A stretch of DNA of 64,000 bases from Ceratorhiza oryzae-sativae (GCA_030998015.1 JARWMV010000018.1:1-64000); one strand, 5' to 3'. Shown: positions 32,945-46,052, numbered from the stretch's first letter. The notes: a model not told the origin generated them from the letters alone. Numbers and translations: made by a program.

Positions 32945-33520
32945 ATTTCAACTTTGGATAAACACTCGCTCCACCGTCGTCGTCACGGTGAAGGTAACTT
33001 CCAGACACTCGAATTTATGGCCCATATAGTTGAGCCAGTGAGGATGTGGAAGAGACCGAGGCCCAAGCTTAGAGCTGTGAGTTGCTTATCGGCACCATGT
33101 ATATTCTGGTTTGTTTACAATTGATCTGTTGACCAGCTCCGGAACTGACAGGCAGGCAACCGGGTGTCCCTGAATCCAACGTCAGCTTATCTAGGAGCTG
33201 TCGATATGGGACGGATACGAGCTCGCCGAGTAATTTGTATCGAGCCAGGTTCGATACAGCATCAGAGCAGCGCTAGCTGTGGAAGAGACTAGATTAGTAA
33301 GTTCGTCTTGCGACGTCTTGTCTTGGTCTTGCTCTAACGCTAAGTGAAAGGGCTTGGTTCCAACCACGATAACACATGACCTACGCGATGTTCCTTGCCA
33401 CCAACAATCCCCACTCTCTGCCCCGCCTGCCTGCCATCCACTGCTCTGTCTCGAGCCCGCTCCTAGTTTTCCTATTTTTTCTCTCTGCTCCGCCCCCACC
33501 CCCTCCGGTACCCAGCCCTA

Positions 33521-35226
33521 TGTCGCCAACGCGACCTACCAAAGGCAATGGCAAGGGCGAGGCGCCCAACAACGATGGTGCGTCGCCTGGTAAAGCTAGC
33601 AGGCGAAAGCGCAAAGAGTCGGCGCGTGCTCGTGAGGGACGCAAAGAGCTGGCGAGGTCTCCGCCGTTCGCGACAATAACCGAAACGCTCAGCGAGAGCG
33701 CCATGAGGAGGGCCACCCCGAACGTATCAAGGGGATGTCCGTAGAGATGGAGGGCGAAACCGAGCGTGAGACCCAGTATCAGGGTAGTGTCCTGTTCGTG
33801 CCCCCCGCTGTGCATTGAACTGACTTGACAGATATAGAATTTGCCTTTACGATGCAGGCCCAACACGAACGGATGGCGGGAAGGCTTTCTCGTATGGAAG
33901 CAAGCTTGGCTCAGCGGCAGGAGCTGGAGCACGGCTCGGCTCCTCGTGCGTCTGGTTTCTCGCGCTGTTGCTGCCTCGGCCCGTTCGGGTATTGACCACA
34001 CCACTCCAGCTCCCGCCCCTGTCCTGCACATACCGCCGCTCCTTCTGTCTATACGTCTGCGCCCAGTTGCGTTATGCCCCCCCCGCGCCTTTTTCTGTTC
34101 GGCCGGCCCGCAAGTTGAGTGACGTCAATATCGGCCAGATTCGTCAGCACTTCGGGCTTGAGGATGATAATTGCTGTTGGCTGGAAATCCGAGTGCGTAC
34201 GGCTCCCTAGTGTATATTATATGACTTAACTAATCGCAGCTTCCGTCCAAGGCTACAATTCGCGACCTGATGGTATTGGCCATGCTCGATCTCAAGGCAC
34301 CGTGGAAAAGGCAGAATATGACCAGGCTCAGCAACCCGTACGCTTATGTATGTTCGTATCTACACTCCGCCAAGATTTTCATTACTGAATCGTCAATATT
34401 GGTAGACCGTTGAGGGAATCTCTGATTTCCAGGGGTGCTTCAACAACTGGGCCGCTGAACTCATCGTTCCGAATATCTTCAATCACCACCGCACGTTCCA
34501 CAACAGCAACGACCCCCCCCCCTCCCACTCACACACCTTGGTGAAACGCCCACCCAGGGGCAAGGGTAAACGTAAACCGTCGCCGCGTATGAAATGTATT
34601 CCTTTGTATTGATTCAGCCAGTCACTCACGAACTCGTCAGCCCATCGCCCGGCGATGGTGGGCACTTCTCCCACTCTGGCCTCTTTTCGGACCCTCCGAG
34701 CGATCCAGCCTCCAGGCCGGAGACTGGCCCAGCTGCAACACCATGCGACACCACAATGCCTTCGCTTCTGTCCCGTCATAACCTGTCGTCGTAATAAGAC
34801 CCTGCCTCTTCAGGAGAAGGAAGAATCCAACGCCCGAAGACGATAGCGAGCCCCCAGTTCCGAACGCTGCGGTTGGTCGCAGCACGCATCATGCCACTGC
34901 AATTGCTGCCGCCGATTCGGCTGCCGATGACGATCAGCGTGCCGCAACACGAGAGAATGCCAAGAAGGGGGGACAGGGAAGAAGAGGGGGAGCGACTGTC
35001 GAACGAGGTCGACCTCCGCAGGGCGGCAAGGGCATGGGGAAGAGCCAGCAAAGACGAACTCCTCCCTACACCCATCGAGCCGTGCGTAAGCGGTGCCGTT
35101 ATCATGTGCTCTTTCGCACGCTAACAAACACCATAGGCGGCCTTCCCTTCGCCAGCTCGCCTATATGCGCGCGGTCTGGCGGCTATTCGTCGGCCCCGTT
35201 GGCCCCGGTTGCTCGTCGAGCACAAT
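33521..35226 (+). pseudogene. Degenerate low-complexity gene, unknown family
   Basis: Forward coding-like pieces start with MSPTRPTKGNGKGEAPNN (33521) and a basic KASRRKRKESARAREGRK stretch. They continue through IEFAFTMQAQHERMAGRL (about 33836), ATIRDLMVLAMLDLKAPW (about 34255), GCFNNWAAELIVPNIFNHH (about 34436) and a Gly/Arg-rich tail with KKGGQGRRGGATVERGRPP (about 34960-35020). The pieces lie in different frames with several stops between them, and only some junctions look like introns. I do not recognise the family. A decayed multi-exon gene is the most economical reading. Confidence 0.4.
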
Positions 35227-35817
35227 AACGTCTCTTTCATATCCACTGCATCATTGAGCGCTACTCGTGATAATTCTCACGACGTATAGGCGGCGCTGTA
35301 CTGCCATGCTTGATCCGCATTTAAGATTGCCGGAATCTATTCATTTCCCTTCTCGACTGTGTGTCATCTGGCCTGTACCGCATAGATTTTGGGACGTCCG
35401 GACATATCGAAATGGACATTCATTCACCTCGAATTCGTTGAACACGCTCACGTTCGACTCTCGGTACACAAAGTGTCGAATCGAATCGCTCAAAAATGTG
35501 TTCAATAGTGTTGCTTCAAAACAAGTGGATTATTGAACAGCATCAAAAATGGCAAAAATCTGAAGATGTTGACAGGAGAATCAGCCGTTTTGTTGAATTT
35601 TGGCGAGAAAGAGCGGGCTATCCCAAGCAGAAAAATCGAAATTCGGGCAAGTTCGCCGCAAACATTCATGGTAGATTTCGCCGCTTCGGAGTAATTACGA
35701 GCGCAAACAAAGGTTTTAAAATATTCATTGAATCAGGTGACACTGCATTGTGTAGATAAAAAAGTGTCAAACATATGTTCTGTGACATCAATGGCTCTGC
35801 TGGGGGGCCCCAGACGC
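35227..35817. other. No gene recognised
   Basis: Short frames only. The stretch separates the degenerate gene on the left from the convergent oxidase gene on the right. Confidence 0.5.
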
Positions 35818-37566
35818 TTAGGGTTGCCGCTCACGCCGGGCGCGAGCAGTCAATTCATAAATTTCTTGGTCGGTATAGTTGTCCGGGAGTCCTTTAAAGT
35901 ATTTAGAAGGCATGGAATACTTGGACCAGTCCAACAGTAACTGTTTCGAAGCGGGAAGAGATCTAGCACACGCAACGACCCGGAAATTCGACGAACCAGC
36001 CCCTCGAACCGCGGGTTCCACAGAATTAGAAGAATCTTGATTATGCGGGCGAATCACGCCCTCAGGTTCAATGCTCTGGTCAAAGTGGAAGAAGTCATTC
36101 GGATCCCATTGGCTTTTAACCCGCTGCAAACGAGGGTAATTGTCGCCATAATATGCGTCTTGCCAATTATCGACGGTAGCATCAATATAGTTGATATATG
36201 CAGCCTTCTTATCGATGGCGAACGGCCCGAGTTGTTTTTTGCAGTCTTCACTGATATCCTCCATCGTCTTGTTGTCGGCTTCGTTATACCATACCAACTT
36301 CAGGTTGCTGATGTAGACACCTTGACGCCACGGGAAGGGAGTCGCACTTGAGTCGCGCGAAGCGGTCTTGCCGCCAATATGACTCCAGAGGAAATGCGCC
36401 CTCGCTCGCCCATCGACGCAATATTTCTCGTACGCCTGATCGATGACTGCGTTGATGCGACCGACTAGTAGAGGAGTGATGTCCCCCTGAGCAAAGATGA
36501 AAGATGTATGGTGGTGGAATATTGTACTTTTGGGGTCAAACCCTTCTGACTTGAGCTCCCACTGAGGCCATGGCTTTGCTATAATATCTCCTTCATCGGG
36601 GTTGAACGCGAGAAGTGGAGCTATGGCCTTTTGACATTCATCCCGACCACCGTTGTATATGAAGGTCATCTGGCCAAGTCGTCCCTTTTCCTTCCGTGCT
36701 ATCCACCTGGCATCTGCTGTGAGCTCGTTCGGCCATGTTTTGTTGTTGAAAACGGCTAGCATCTGGTTAAAGCGGTCGCGGCTTTTGTCAAGGTCCCAGG
36801 TGAATGTCCCACCCGAAACCATTCCCTCTTCGTCGCGAAGCCGCCAGACCTTTGACTTGAACTCGACAAGAACAGCGAAATTTCCACCACCGCCGCCGCA
36901 AAGAGCCCAGAAGAGATCTTGTTTACTAGAGTCTGTTTCATGATCGTTAAGCGTGACGACCTCCCCATAGGCCGTGACGACTGTCATTTCGGTCACATTG
37001 TCGATGCCAAGACCATAGCTACGGGAGAATGGGCTGACGCCCCCGCCAAGTGTAAAGCCTGAAACGCCGACGAGATTGCACAGTCCCCCAATCACGATGT
37101 TCGCCTTGTGCTTGCCGACGAGCGTTTGGTAAACTTCCTTCCAGACTGCCCCGGCTTGAATCGTAACCTCGGTGTTGTCATCATTCACGTGGACGTGGTT
37201 CAGATTGCTCATGTCCATTACGACGCCGCCCTCGTTGAGGCAGTAGCCTTCGTACGAGTGTCCGCCATTCTTGACCGAGAGTTGGAGATCGTTCGACCGA
37301 CAAAAGTTGACAATCTCCTTTATGTCTTGTATTTTCTCTGGCTTGACGATCGCGGAAGGGGTTTTGAGCCGGTGAAGGAGGTTTCCGATGAATGCCGCTT
37401 GCTCGTAGGCCAGATCGCCCGGAAAAAGAATTGAGCCAAGGGGTAACGCTTCCTTAAGCTCATCGAAGTAACTCGGTTCGAGTATAGCGACGCCATTGCC
37501 GGGTTGAATAGGATCCATGGGCTGTGAAGCTTGTTCAACGAATGGCTGGTTGTACCCGCAAATCAT
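35818..37566 (-). CDS. FAD-linked oxidoreductase, berberine-bridge-enzyme type
   Basis: A single uninterrupted reverse frame of 582 residues. The PCMH-type FAD-binding domain covers about residues 65-245. KNGGHSYEGY holds His103 and GGLCNLVGVSGFTLGGG holds Cys163. Their 60-residue spacing equals that of His70/Cys130 in glucooligosaccharide oxidase, so FAD is probably bound by two covalent links. The BBE C-terminal motif is present as YGDNYPRLQRVKSQWDPNDFFHF (about 480-505). A further 80-residue tail follows this motif. Such enzymes oxidise sugars, alcohols or alkaloid-like compounds and make H2O2. No signal peptide is visible at the ATG used (37566), unlike many secreted relatives. The substrate cannot be told from sequence. 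No biosynthetic neighbours are seen. Confidence 0.9.
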   Translation of the reverse strand: MICGYNQPFVEQASQPMDPIQPGNGVAILEPSYFDELKEALPLGSILFPGDLAYEQAAFIGNLLHRLKTPSAIVKPEKIQDIKEIVNFCRSNDLQLSVKNGGHSYEGYCLNEGGVVMDMSNLNHVHVNDDNTEVTIQAGAVWKEVYQTLVGKHKANIVIGGLCNLVGVSGFTLGGGVSPFSRSYGLGIDNVTEMTVVTAYGEVVTLNDHETDSSKQDLFWALCGGGGGNFAVLVEFKSKVWRLRDEEGMVSGGTFTWDLDKSRDRFNQMLAVFNNKTWPNELTADARWIARKEKGRLGQMTFIYNGGRDECQKAIAPLLAFNPDEGDIIAKPWPQWELKSEGFDPKSTIFHHHTSFIFAQGDITPLLVGRINAVIDQAYEKYCVDGRARAHFLWSHIGGKTASRDSSATPFPWRQGVYISNLKLVWYNEADNKTMEDISEDCKKQLGPFAIDKKAAYINYIDATVDNWQDAYYGDNYPRLQRVKSQWDPNDFFHFDQSIEPEGVIRPHNQDSSNSVEPAVRGAGSSNFRVVACARSLPASKQLLLDWSKYSMPSKYFKGLPDNYTDQEIYELTARARRERQP

Positions 37567-39818
37567 GAGGTTGGTCGGCTACGCTATCGGAAAAGAAATA
37601 TGCTTACAGTGGTTTCTAGCATTGTTGTGATAGACTTTTACGCGGGAAAGATGCAAGATAAATTCGCTTAGGAGTACTGGGCAGACTAAGTCAGCACGCT
37701 GGCACGCAAAACCTTTCGGAATGAGAAGCTCACGGTAGCTAGAGAGTAAACTCGAGATGGGGTTTTCGCTGATTGTTCTTGTCCTATAAATACATCCAGC
37801 TCGGAATTCAACCCCTAGTCTCAGTGCTTCACGCACGCCGACGCCGCCGAGTTAGGCTCGGTAGGACAGCCCCAGGCACATGCACTCTCTCAATCGCTTC
37901 ACGGAGCAGCGACTCGAGATCGACTGATATTTTCGTATCGAGGAGACTGGTACCCGGGTCGGTTAATGGCTCTCCTATCTCGTAGGATCGCGGCATGGAC
38001 TGGCAAATAAGATAAATCGGTCTTCGCCAAGCCCATCCCCGCTGAAATGATGGGAGGAATTGGGTATACCATTGAATTTTCAGGCGCTCAGCTGTCGTGT
38101 ATGACACAATCAAGGAGCAATAATGTCGGGCTCCTGTCGCAATGTCAAACAAAAGAAAAAAACACGCTGCGACTGCGTGTTCAATTTATCCCAGTGTCTA
38201 GGCCGCTCATCCACGGAGCGGATAGCTGTAACTTTTTTTTAAAAAAAAAGATGGCTCAATCATGCGGTGTCATTGCTCGGATGTCAAGCAATTGGCGGGT
38301 TGTATGGGTTAAGGTACGTTCCGGAGGTGCAGTAAAAAGGCAGAGCAACAAGCAGCAGGGGGAACATATTAGTGGGGGTTACACAGAGTCCAGAGATAAA
38401 GGAGTCATACAGGCGAGTCATAAACGATCAAAGGTAATCATATGCGTTGAGATCAGCACGTGAAAGCCGCGAGGGAAGCAGCGCGGGAATTAGCGTTTCA
38501 AGGTTCATAGAAACAAGTGTCAAAGCAAGGCTATCTGTACGTAAGGCAGCATAAGTATATTCATCTGGGGTGATTCACGCTCATTGGCGGGCATCTAGCA
38601 GCTTGTCAGATAAACAGTGGTACGGGCATCGCCATACTTAGATTAAAGGTATGATAATGTCAGGATATGCCGCACTATGATTTTCAAACTAAGGGCCAAT
38701 GCCACGTAACCATTTGTTTATCCGGCCCAGGAGGCGAAGGGCCCAACATGAGTCAAATGTAACATGGTTGTGCGTTCAACTCCCTTGTCAGCGAGCATCG
38801 AGTAAGTTTGAAAATCTAGCTACCGGTCCGGGTGCTAGTTGCTTCCCCTCTGGTAATGAGTTCTAACGATGAGTGTAGATTCCGTGCTGTTAGGTCTCAA
38901 GAAGCCAAGGACCTGTGGCTTTCATACACAATAATACGTAGAGCCGCACTTCCCATAGCCTTCAAGTCCACTAGTACAATGGTCTGGACCTTTAAGTGGC
39001 TAGGTAAGCGGTTTTCATATATGAGCCAGTAGCAGAAGCTGAACCGGCAAAGGAAAGCCTAGCTAGATCCTAGACAGAAAGCTGAAGGGCGGCTACGAGT
39101 GCCATCAGGAACGTGAGGCACTTAGATCAGTTAGCACCACTCATGGCATGAGGCGAGAATGGTTCTAGACATCGGGGGGCGAAAGCGTGCAAGAATCGGC
39201 CGTCTGATTTGGGCCACACTGATTCCTAAATGTGTCGGCTGATATCGTTAAGCATCAGTGGTCAGGTCAATATTTCAATGTTTCGTTAAGAGGGCTTCGG
39301 AACGACAAGGCAGGTAAATCACATAGTAAGTGCTAATCGAATCAATTGTGGTCGAGATGAATGCAAGCTCAGATAGCTGGGTCTACTTGGCGACTTGTTG
39401 ACTGAAATTATGATAGTCTAAGCTCTCGTTTGGTTATTCCGTCGCTATCACAGTTGAGCTGGAGCTGACCGGCAGTGATGCGCGTTTCGGAACAGATAAA
39501 CTACATTTCTAGAGAGCATTGATAGCTCATAGCTCTGCGGGGCGCAGTTGACCAGAGACATGACACGGATTAGCCGGGGGTGGAGACGACAACGGAGCAG
39601 ATGACTTGCCGGTGTTTGGGCTTGCTGCGCCGGTGTGGCTTAGCTCCGACACAGCCACCTCGCAAGGCCTCATATTCTCCTCCACCATCACAATCAGCCC
39701 CCAGCACGGATCGCAAGTATTTTATTCGAAAAATACCAATATGCCAACGTAAGAGCCACCTATAATCACCCGTAACCCTGGCTAATCGCCTTCTTCATCT
39801 TGTTATAGCACGAGAGCG
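37567..39818. other. Intergenic, no gene recognised
   Basis: About 2.2 kb with only short frames in both directions. It includes the upstream regions of the divergent oxidase and F-box genes and a T8/A9 pair at about 38235-38250. A stretch at 38470-39560 has no visible structure. Confidence 0.5.
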
Positions 39819-42571
39819 ATGGCAAAGGCAGGAGGTAGCAACGCGGTGCAGTCTGAACAGAACAGTAAGTCCTCGTATACGGTTCAAATAGCTCATTCTA
39901 AACATTCTTAAAGAACCCCCACCTCGTAAAAAAGTGAAAGTGGCCAAAACCACAACGTCTAGTTCCAAGCGGCGTGTAAAGCTCAGCCTCGCCCGGTTGC
40001 TGGATTTGCCGCCAGAGATCTTCACCGAAGTTTGTTTTCATATTCCCCTATTCTATCTGCGCTATAGTTCATTTGCAGATTGCGATTTATTTATTGCCTG
40101 CGGACCTGCTCTCTTTGGCACGGTCGAACAAGTTCTTCCGCAAACTGTTCATGTCACGCGCCTCCCAGCGCCTATGGAAGACCGCAATCCGCAACGTCTT
40201 GGATATGCCCGATTGTCCACCAGAACTGAGCGAGCCTCAATATGTTTCACTGTTGTATTCCAAGACTTGTTCGGTAGGTTCAACGTGATCGATCCGTTCG
40301 CCTCGCTCACGCCCGTTTGGCAGAGCTGTGGAGCAAGAGTACTCCGTCAGATGGATCCTTATCTCCTAGTTCGTCTTTGCAATACGTGCCGCGATAAAGA
40401 GTGGGTATTGCGCTAGATGAGCGCCTGTGACGTCACTAATTAATTATAATAGGATCCAAGTGCTCTATATGTTCGACCCTGTATACCCACTCGTTCCCAG
40501 GAGTGATTGTGAGCGAGTTTCTCATCTCTCTGCATAATCTAGGTTGATCGGCCCAATTCTGTAGTAATGAAAACGCCCGAACATGGCATTATCTACACGT
40601 TCAAGTCTGAGTATAGAGAAGTCATGGCCAGGCCTGAGCGCGAAGACGAGGAATCGCAATGGTACAAGGACAGGACAGAGGAAATATACAAAAGGCAGAC
40701 TGTGAGCCTTTCCTGCTCATACGTTTTCGTTGTTTGACTCAGGATTGGAAAGCGTGGCGAGGACCTCGAGGATTTTATGAATATGCTGGAGGATGAGCGG
40801 GACGCGGAGCTCGATGAGCTAAGGATGCAAAGATGGCGACAGTGGGTGATATTTCTCGAATCTTTTGCTTCTCTGACCACGACTTTCAGGATTAAAGAGT
40901 TGGTCTCGGAAGACGGCTGGACGAACCGTGATATGTTTCCGTCCCCTGATAATCGCGCCGAGTGGCGCAAACTTGTGGGGCAACCCAAGCCTATCACCGA
41001 TCGTAGTACGTATGCCCACAAATTTTTCGTTCCCGTGGACTGAAGGCCTTCATAGTCTGGGCTAACTTGTATCCCAAGTTGCTGCCCCTGTTGAAATCCA
41101 ATCGCGAGTACAATGAGCGAATCGATAAGGAGGCCCGACGACGAAAACGTATCACAATGCTACAAAACATGGCCGAGCACATGCGAGCAGCGCTTCCGCC
41201 CCTCGTTCACGTCACCATGAAGCATCCGCCACAACCCCAAAGCCCCACACCCAGCACGTCTTCCGCGCCGACTGCTCCCGCAGGCTACTATCCCGATGTG
41301 AAGGTGGAATTCCCGTTCCCTACCATTGCCGAACTTGCCACTTGGCCGATGATCAAGCACATTCTGGATGACGATACGTCACCAGAGGAAACGGAAACTA
41401 AGTTTACGGCGATCAGGGACGATGTTGATCGTATGGTTCGGGAGTGGCGAGATAAGATCGAGCAGGACCTGATCGAGATTTGGAACATTGGACGGGATGG
41501 CGTACGCGGGCAGAAGCTTGAGCAATCAAAAAGCAAAGGGAAAGGGAAGAGAACGGCCGTCAAGAAAACGACAAAGCGAGAGACCCGTTCATCAAAAGGC
41601 AAAGCAACTGCTGAGACGGAGCTGGCTATGCCCTCACTGCCTACTGCCGAACTCGTCATTCCCGAATTCACGGTCACTTTTGCCCGACCCGATGGAACAA
41701 CCACCACCAACCTTTCGGATCTACCCCCAAACCTCCAGTTGCTTCTTCGTGCTGATACCATATTCGCGGGCGAAGTGATCGAACACTCCTATCCTGGCAT
41801 AGTGCCTCGCTTCCTGAGCTCGGGGGCCCATTTCGGATGTGCCAGCAGCATGTGCCATGGACAACGATGGGACTCGAACAAGTTCACGCGGGATGACGAT
41901 TGCTCGGCGCTCGCCAAACTGATGCTCGCAAGGACGGGACGGCCGGACGCGACATCAGCCGAGATGAAGGCGCTGCGCGGCAATTTGAGCTGCGGGCGAT
42001 GTAACTCGGGCTGGCCCGACACCTGGGACTATCTGGCAAGTCGCCACATGATGAAATTGTTCGTTTATTAACGGTCCTGATTAGCTGAGCCATTACCACA
42101 AGGAGCAACTGCAATGGAAGCTGGGGCAAACAATCATCCAAGCCAAACCCCAAGCTGGGTTCGTCTACGCCAACACTCATGACTTGGGACCCGGCAACGA
42201 CAAAATATTTGCGCGCTTCACGACTCCTCAAGAATCGGCACAACACCTTTTGCTGAGCACCGTGAGCAATATGCCGATGATGCGGTGTCTCAAATGCGAC
42301 GAAATGGGTATCGACGCTCGGTACTTTCATACCTATCATGGGGAGCAGGAGAGTCCAATTGCTGAGCACCTGCGTGATGTGTAAGTCATCGGTTTCGTTT
42401 AACGGCTTGCACCCGGCTCATCGGATCGGCAGACACAATGTGATGCAGGCTTTGCCTGGGCTACATTTTAGGCGCTGGGAGTATGATATCGACTTTTATG
42501 ATCCTTGGGCGGAAGAAGAGGATGATTTCGATAGTGATATGGAGGACGAGTTTTGGGACATGATAGACTGA
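39819..42571 (+). CDS. F-box domain protein, uncharacterised
   Basis: A multi-exon forward gene. Exon 1 begins MAKAGGSNAVQSEQN (39819); after an intron (donor GTAAGT) comes a basic nuclear-localisation-like PPRKKVKV and then the F-box, LARLLDLPPEIFTE/IAIYLLPADLLSLARS (about 39985-40120), split by a 47-nt intron with acceptor TTGCAG. The F-box is followed by NKFFRKLFMSRASQRLWKTA, a CGARVL...LCNTCRDKE Cys pattern, long charged helices (EIYKRQTGKRGEDLEDFM), a large exon 41067-42071 with a KSKGKGKRTAVKKTTKRETR linker and two CxxC pairs (CGRC and CLKC). The C-terminus is acidic (EEEDDFDSDMEDEFWDMID). It probably acts as an SCF-type substrate adaptor; targets are unknown. Frames stay open across all junctions I could place. 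Confidence 0.82.
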
Positions 42572-43836
42572 AGTTGCTGTATACTCGTATAGTTAATTTG
42601 CGCTCGGTTTATTGTATCTCGACTCGATTCTAATATCACCCCTTGTTCATAGTGAAACCTCTGACAGAACCCGAGTCTACCTTGACCCAAACGGTACCGC
42701 TCGGAAGTACGCCCTGGCACGGCCGCGCTGCTGCGCTCCCCTAGTCTTTACTAACTTCCGTTATGCCGCTATATCGATGAATGAAAAATCACGTTCGATC
42801 CTTGCAACCGTTCCAGCCCTCGGAAATGTTTTAAATTATACAATCGATGGGTCGACACTCAATGATCTAAAGCCTTTTAGGATTGGGAAGGCTCGGTGAG
42901 ATAGATAAGGGAGTAGACACGAATGAATAGAATGGATAGGACCCATTACACAGCAAGTGCCATTGTGCATGAGTATGGATACCATTTAGTGTCCATGTAG
43001 CTAGGCTGGTGCGATAAACATCATGGGATGAAAACAGAGACGAACACCCATACATGCGGGTCAAGCTATGCGCGCAGTATGTTACGAAAAGACGAGCGCG
43101 ATCCCAACAGCCATATCGGGTGGGTTATGAATCCGCGGCGAAGCCGGCTGCCCCAGCGATCAGTCAATCTCCCCAACAGGAAACTGTTGAAATGCTAGTA
43201 GAGGGGATGGGGATCCTATTCGGTGTAAACCTGAACCAGCTGAGTTGCCCATCCTTGCCCCTGTGTTGACGCGATTGATGTACCCATGACTGAGCAATGC
43301 TCAACCGCACCAGTAAGGCATGTCAACCTTTCTCCCTCTATCCAGCTCCCGAAATTAGACCCGAGACCTAGAGGGAGCAAAATTGAAAGAAATATGGAAT
43401 CGCAAGCGTAAATCAGGTGGCACTGCACGACCGGAAACAGCTAGGAATGTTTAACACCGTGGCGAGCGCTCAAATGACATGAGTATTTGAAAACGCACGA
43501 ACTACTCGATTCAGTGAGCGACTAACGGGAGGTAGCTAGTATTCAATCTTTGATCCGACGGAACCAGTCGATTGCATTACCCCTAAATGGCTTGCGCGTG
43601 TCCAATCAACCTTCACTCGGTATTAAATGTTCAACTATGTGTGTATATGCGTACCGAAAACGAATGACAGGATGCATGAGTCCATGTACAAGTATGACAA
43701 TGAGTGTAGTAACCAAATGAGGGAATAAAGATACACATCACACACATAGAACCGGTCGTAGAGGTTTCATGAACCGACCATCATGGTTCAAACCAACACA
43801 ACCGCGAACTACCACTATGAGCAACAAGGACACCCT
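42572..43836. other. Intergenic, no gene recognised
   Basis: Short frames only, between the convergent ends of the F-box gene and the membrane flavoprotein gene. No repeat or target duplication was recognised. Confidence 0.5.
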
Positions 43837-46052
43837 CTACGAGTCCCTTGTGGCACCATAACACCTCAACCCTTTACGCCAACATATACTCGAGACAAGC
43901 CGCGTGTACGGGTCGTTGCTCTAAGATCGAACACGTCAAGGCGTCAGCACTACGCTCGATAGAGACCAGTCCAAAAACGGGAAAGGAGAGGCTGATGCCA
44001 AACAGATCCAAGTGACTCTGACAGTAGTGTAGAGCGGCAACGCCACAACGCTGAGCCAACGTCAACGCAGAACGTGAATCGTCCTCGAAAATAAAAATAC
44101 CCTCCCGAAAAGTGCCTGAAAAAAAGAGGCAAAAAGGCAATACTCACAACGACAAACACAGCCTCGGCTTCGTGCATCCCCGCAGCCCGCTCAATGAGCG
44201 TCCCGATATCCGGCCTACCGTATTCACCCGTGTCGTGCAGGATCAGTTTGTGGGATGGTATATTTGACGTAACCGCTGTCCAGACTGTTTCTCCATAGGT
44301 CTTGCGGTGGTTCTGTTGAGTGGCGGTGGTTGGCAAAAAAGGGTGGCAAGAATTTGTCCAAAAAAAGGTCGTGATGGGGATAGGGGTGATTGAATTGGGC
44401 GGCGTGATTGAATGTATTAGTTGGAAATACCCAAAAACATGGCGAAGAAGAAAATAACAAATCGGTCAGCGTCCTAAAGAAAGCAACTAAGAGGCTAACC
44501 TTGGCGATCCAAATGAGAAAGATGTCGCTGGTGGCGTGCTGTATGTGCGGCAAAGCAGGTGCGATACCAGCTCCGGTGCAAATAGTGACAACTATCCAGC
44601 TGCATGAGCTCCCACCCAAGTCAACGCCGAAATTAAAACTTACCCTTTTTGTACGACCGATGCATATACATAAATCCGGGTGCCTGCACCCCACGAATCC
44701 ACATCCTGCCCGGACCTTGTCTGTCCAACGTATCGTGGATCAACTTGGAAGTCCAGTCCCCGGCTTTCGCAACAATCAACGAAAACTCGTTCTTCTGAGA
44801 GTCCGCCATGGCGACGCTAAACGCGTGCCACTCTCTCCCATCTCGGCTGATGCGTGCAAATGTACCGGTGCGCATGGTGGGTGAGCCAGGAAAAGTGAGA
44901 ATGGCGACGGACCGGTTGGCGCGAATCGAGATGCGGGGCTTGCGGACCGTGAACCAGACGTAGAAGATGCTGATGACTGAGATCAAAGTAAGGTACGGCA
45001 GGGATGTTTGGAAGAGTTGAATAGGGGAGGCGAGGGTGAGTGATTTAAGGGTGAGATGAGCGACCAAGTCGGCGACGACGAACCATCCGACGTATCGGTG
45101 GGTGTATTCCCAGATGTTATGGTACCGCTCGCGTATAGGTCGAAGAGCGAAGAATATGATAATGGTGATACCAATAGGAAGGATTAATGCTGTAGCCAAT
45201 AGGGCAATCTGCAGGGTTGAAGACAGGTCGGCTTCCAGTCCGACTTCCACTACATACAAAATAATCCACCTAAGCACCCAAAAGGAGAAAATGTGTCAGC
45301 GCCAGGATAGATAAGAATGGTGGGCGGACCCTATCACTCACACGAAAGTCGCGAGTGCACATCCTACATGAAGACCCCCAACGGAGTGCAACATGCGGTG
45401 TGCATAGAATCTCCTGAATGGAAACATACTGGCGAGCCAATAGAAACAGCAGAGTATCAGTTCATTGCGAACCAAGACCGCGAGGGCCATATTCCCCAAG
45501 GCGACTTGGGCCATCCAACTCGTCCGGGCCGGAGATCGGTCCAGTCGGGCGACACGCAAAACGAATGGAAGGTTTCCTAAGATGGTCAAGAGCCACCACA
45601 GCTGATGGGCCCTGTGTGATATGAAAATTGATCGACAGAACGGTTGAGAGCACGTATGGGGAATACAGGGGGTTGACGCACCAGACCATAGAAAAGAGCC
45701 ACCATTTTCGTTGTCGGTGGTAGTGCTCCTCGACTGGTTGGAGGATGGCAAGGTCTTGCTCTAGTGCGTCCCTCAGATTGTCCTCGCTGGAGAACGAGTG
45801 TTTTTCGATGTCGGCATGGTTGAAGGCGGGGGTGAGGGGTGTTTGGGAGTTGATGGAGCCAATGGAGTCGATGGAGGTGCGGGACGAGTGCCCAGAGATG
45901 GACTGGGAGAGCTGGACGTCGGGCCGACTCATTCTGAAAATGTACTGGAGCGCGGGGGAAGGAGGTCTGATGCCAGACGCGACGGCCACGACGTCCTCGT
46001 CCCGACGAGGAGGAGCAAGCGAATGAACTGAGTCTGGTAGCCCAGACCGCAT
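43837..46052 (-). CDS. TmpL-like integral membrane flavoprotein (ferric-reductase/FNR-like)
   Basis: A reverse multi-exon gene. The cytosolic N-terminus is Ser-rich (ISGHSSRTSIDSIGS), followed by HYHRQRKWWLFSMVWCVNPL and, after an intron (acceptor CATCAG), LWWLLTILGNLPFVLRV. Several membrane segments follow, with His residues in GGLHVGCALATFV and YTHRYVGWFVVADLVAH that may bind heme. The FAD-binding part shows GTFARISRDGREWHAFSVA and SLIVAKAGDWTSKLI; the NAD-binding part shows TICTGAGIAPALPHI and LHDTGEYGRPDIGTLI. The last exon, after a long intron, reads SNDPYTRLVSSICWRKGLRC then YGATRDS (stop 43837-43839), the usual family ending. Related domains occur fused to adenylation domains in TmpL; here the protein stands alone. 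The electron acceptor is unknown. The start ATG 46052 could also be 45932. Confidence 0.75.

Noticed and set aside
33847..34031. Reverse ORFs over the degenerate gene at 33521-35226
   Set aside because: Arg/Ala/Pro-rich shadows of the forward strand.
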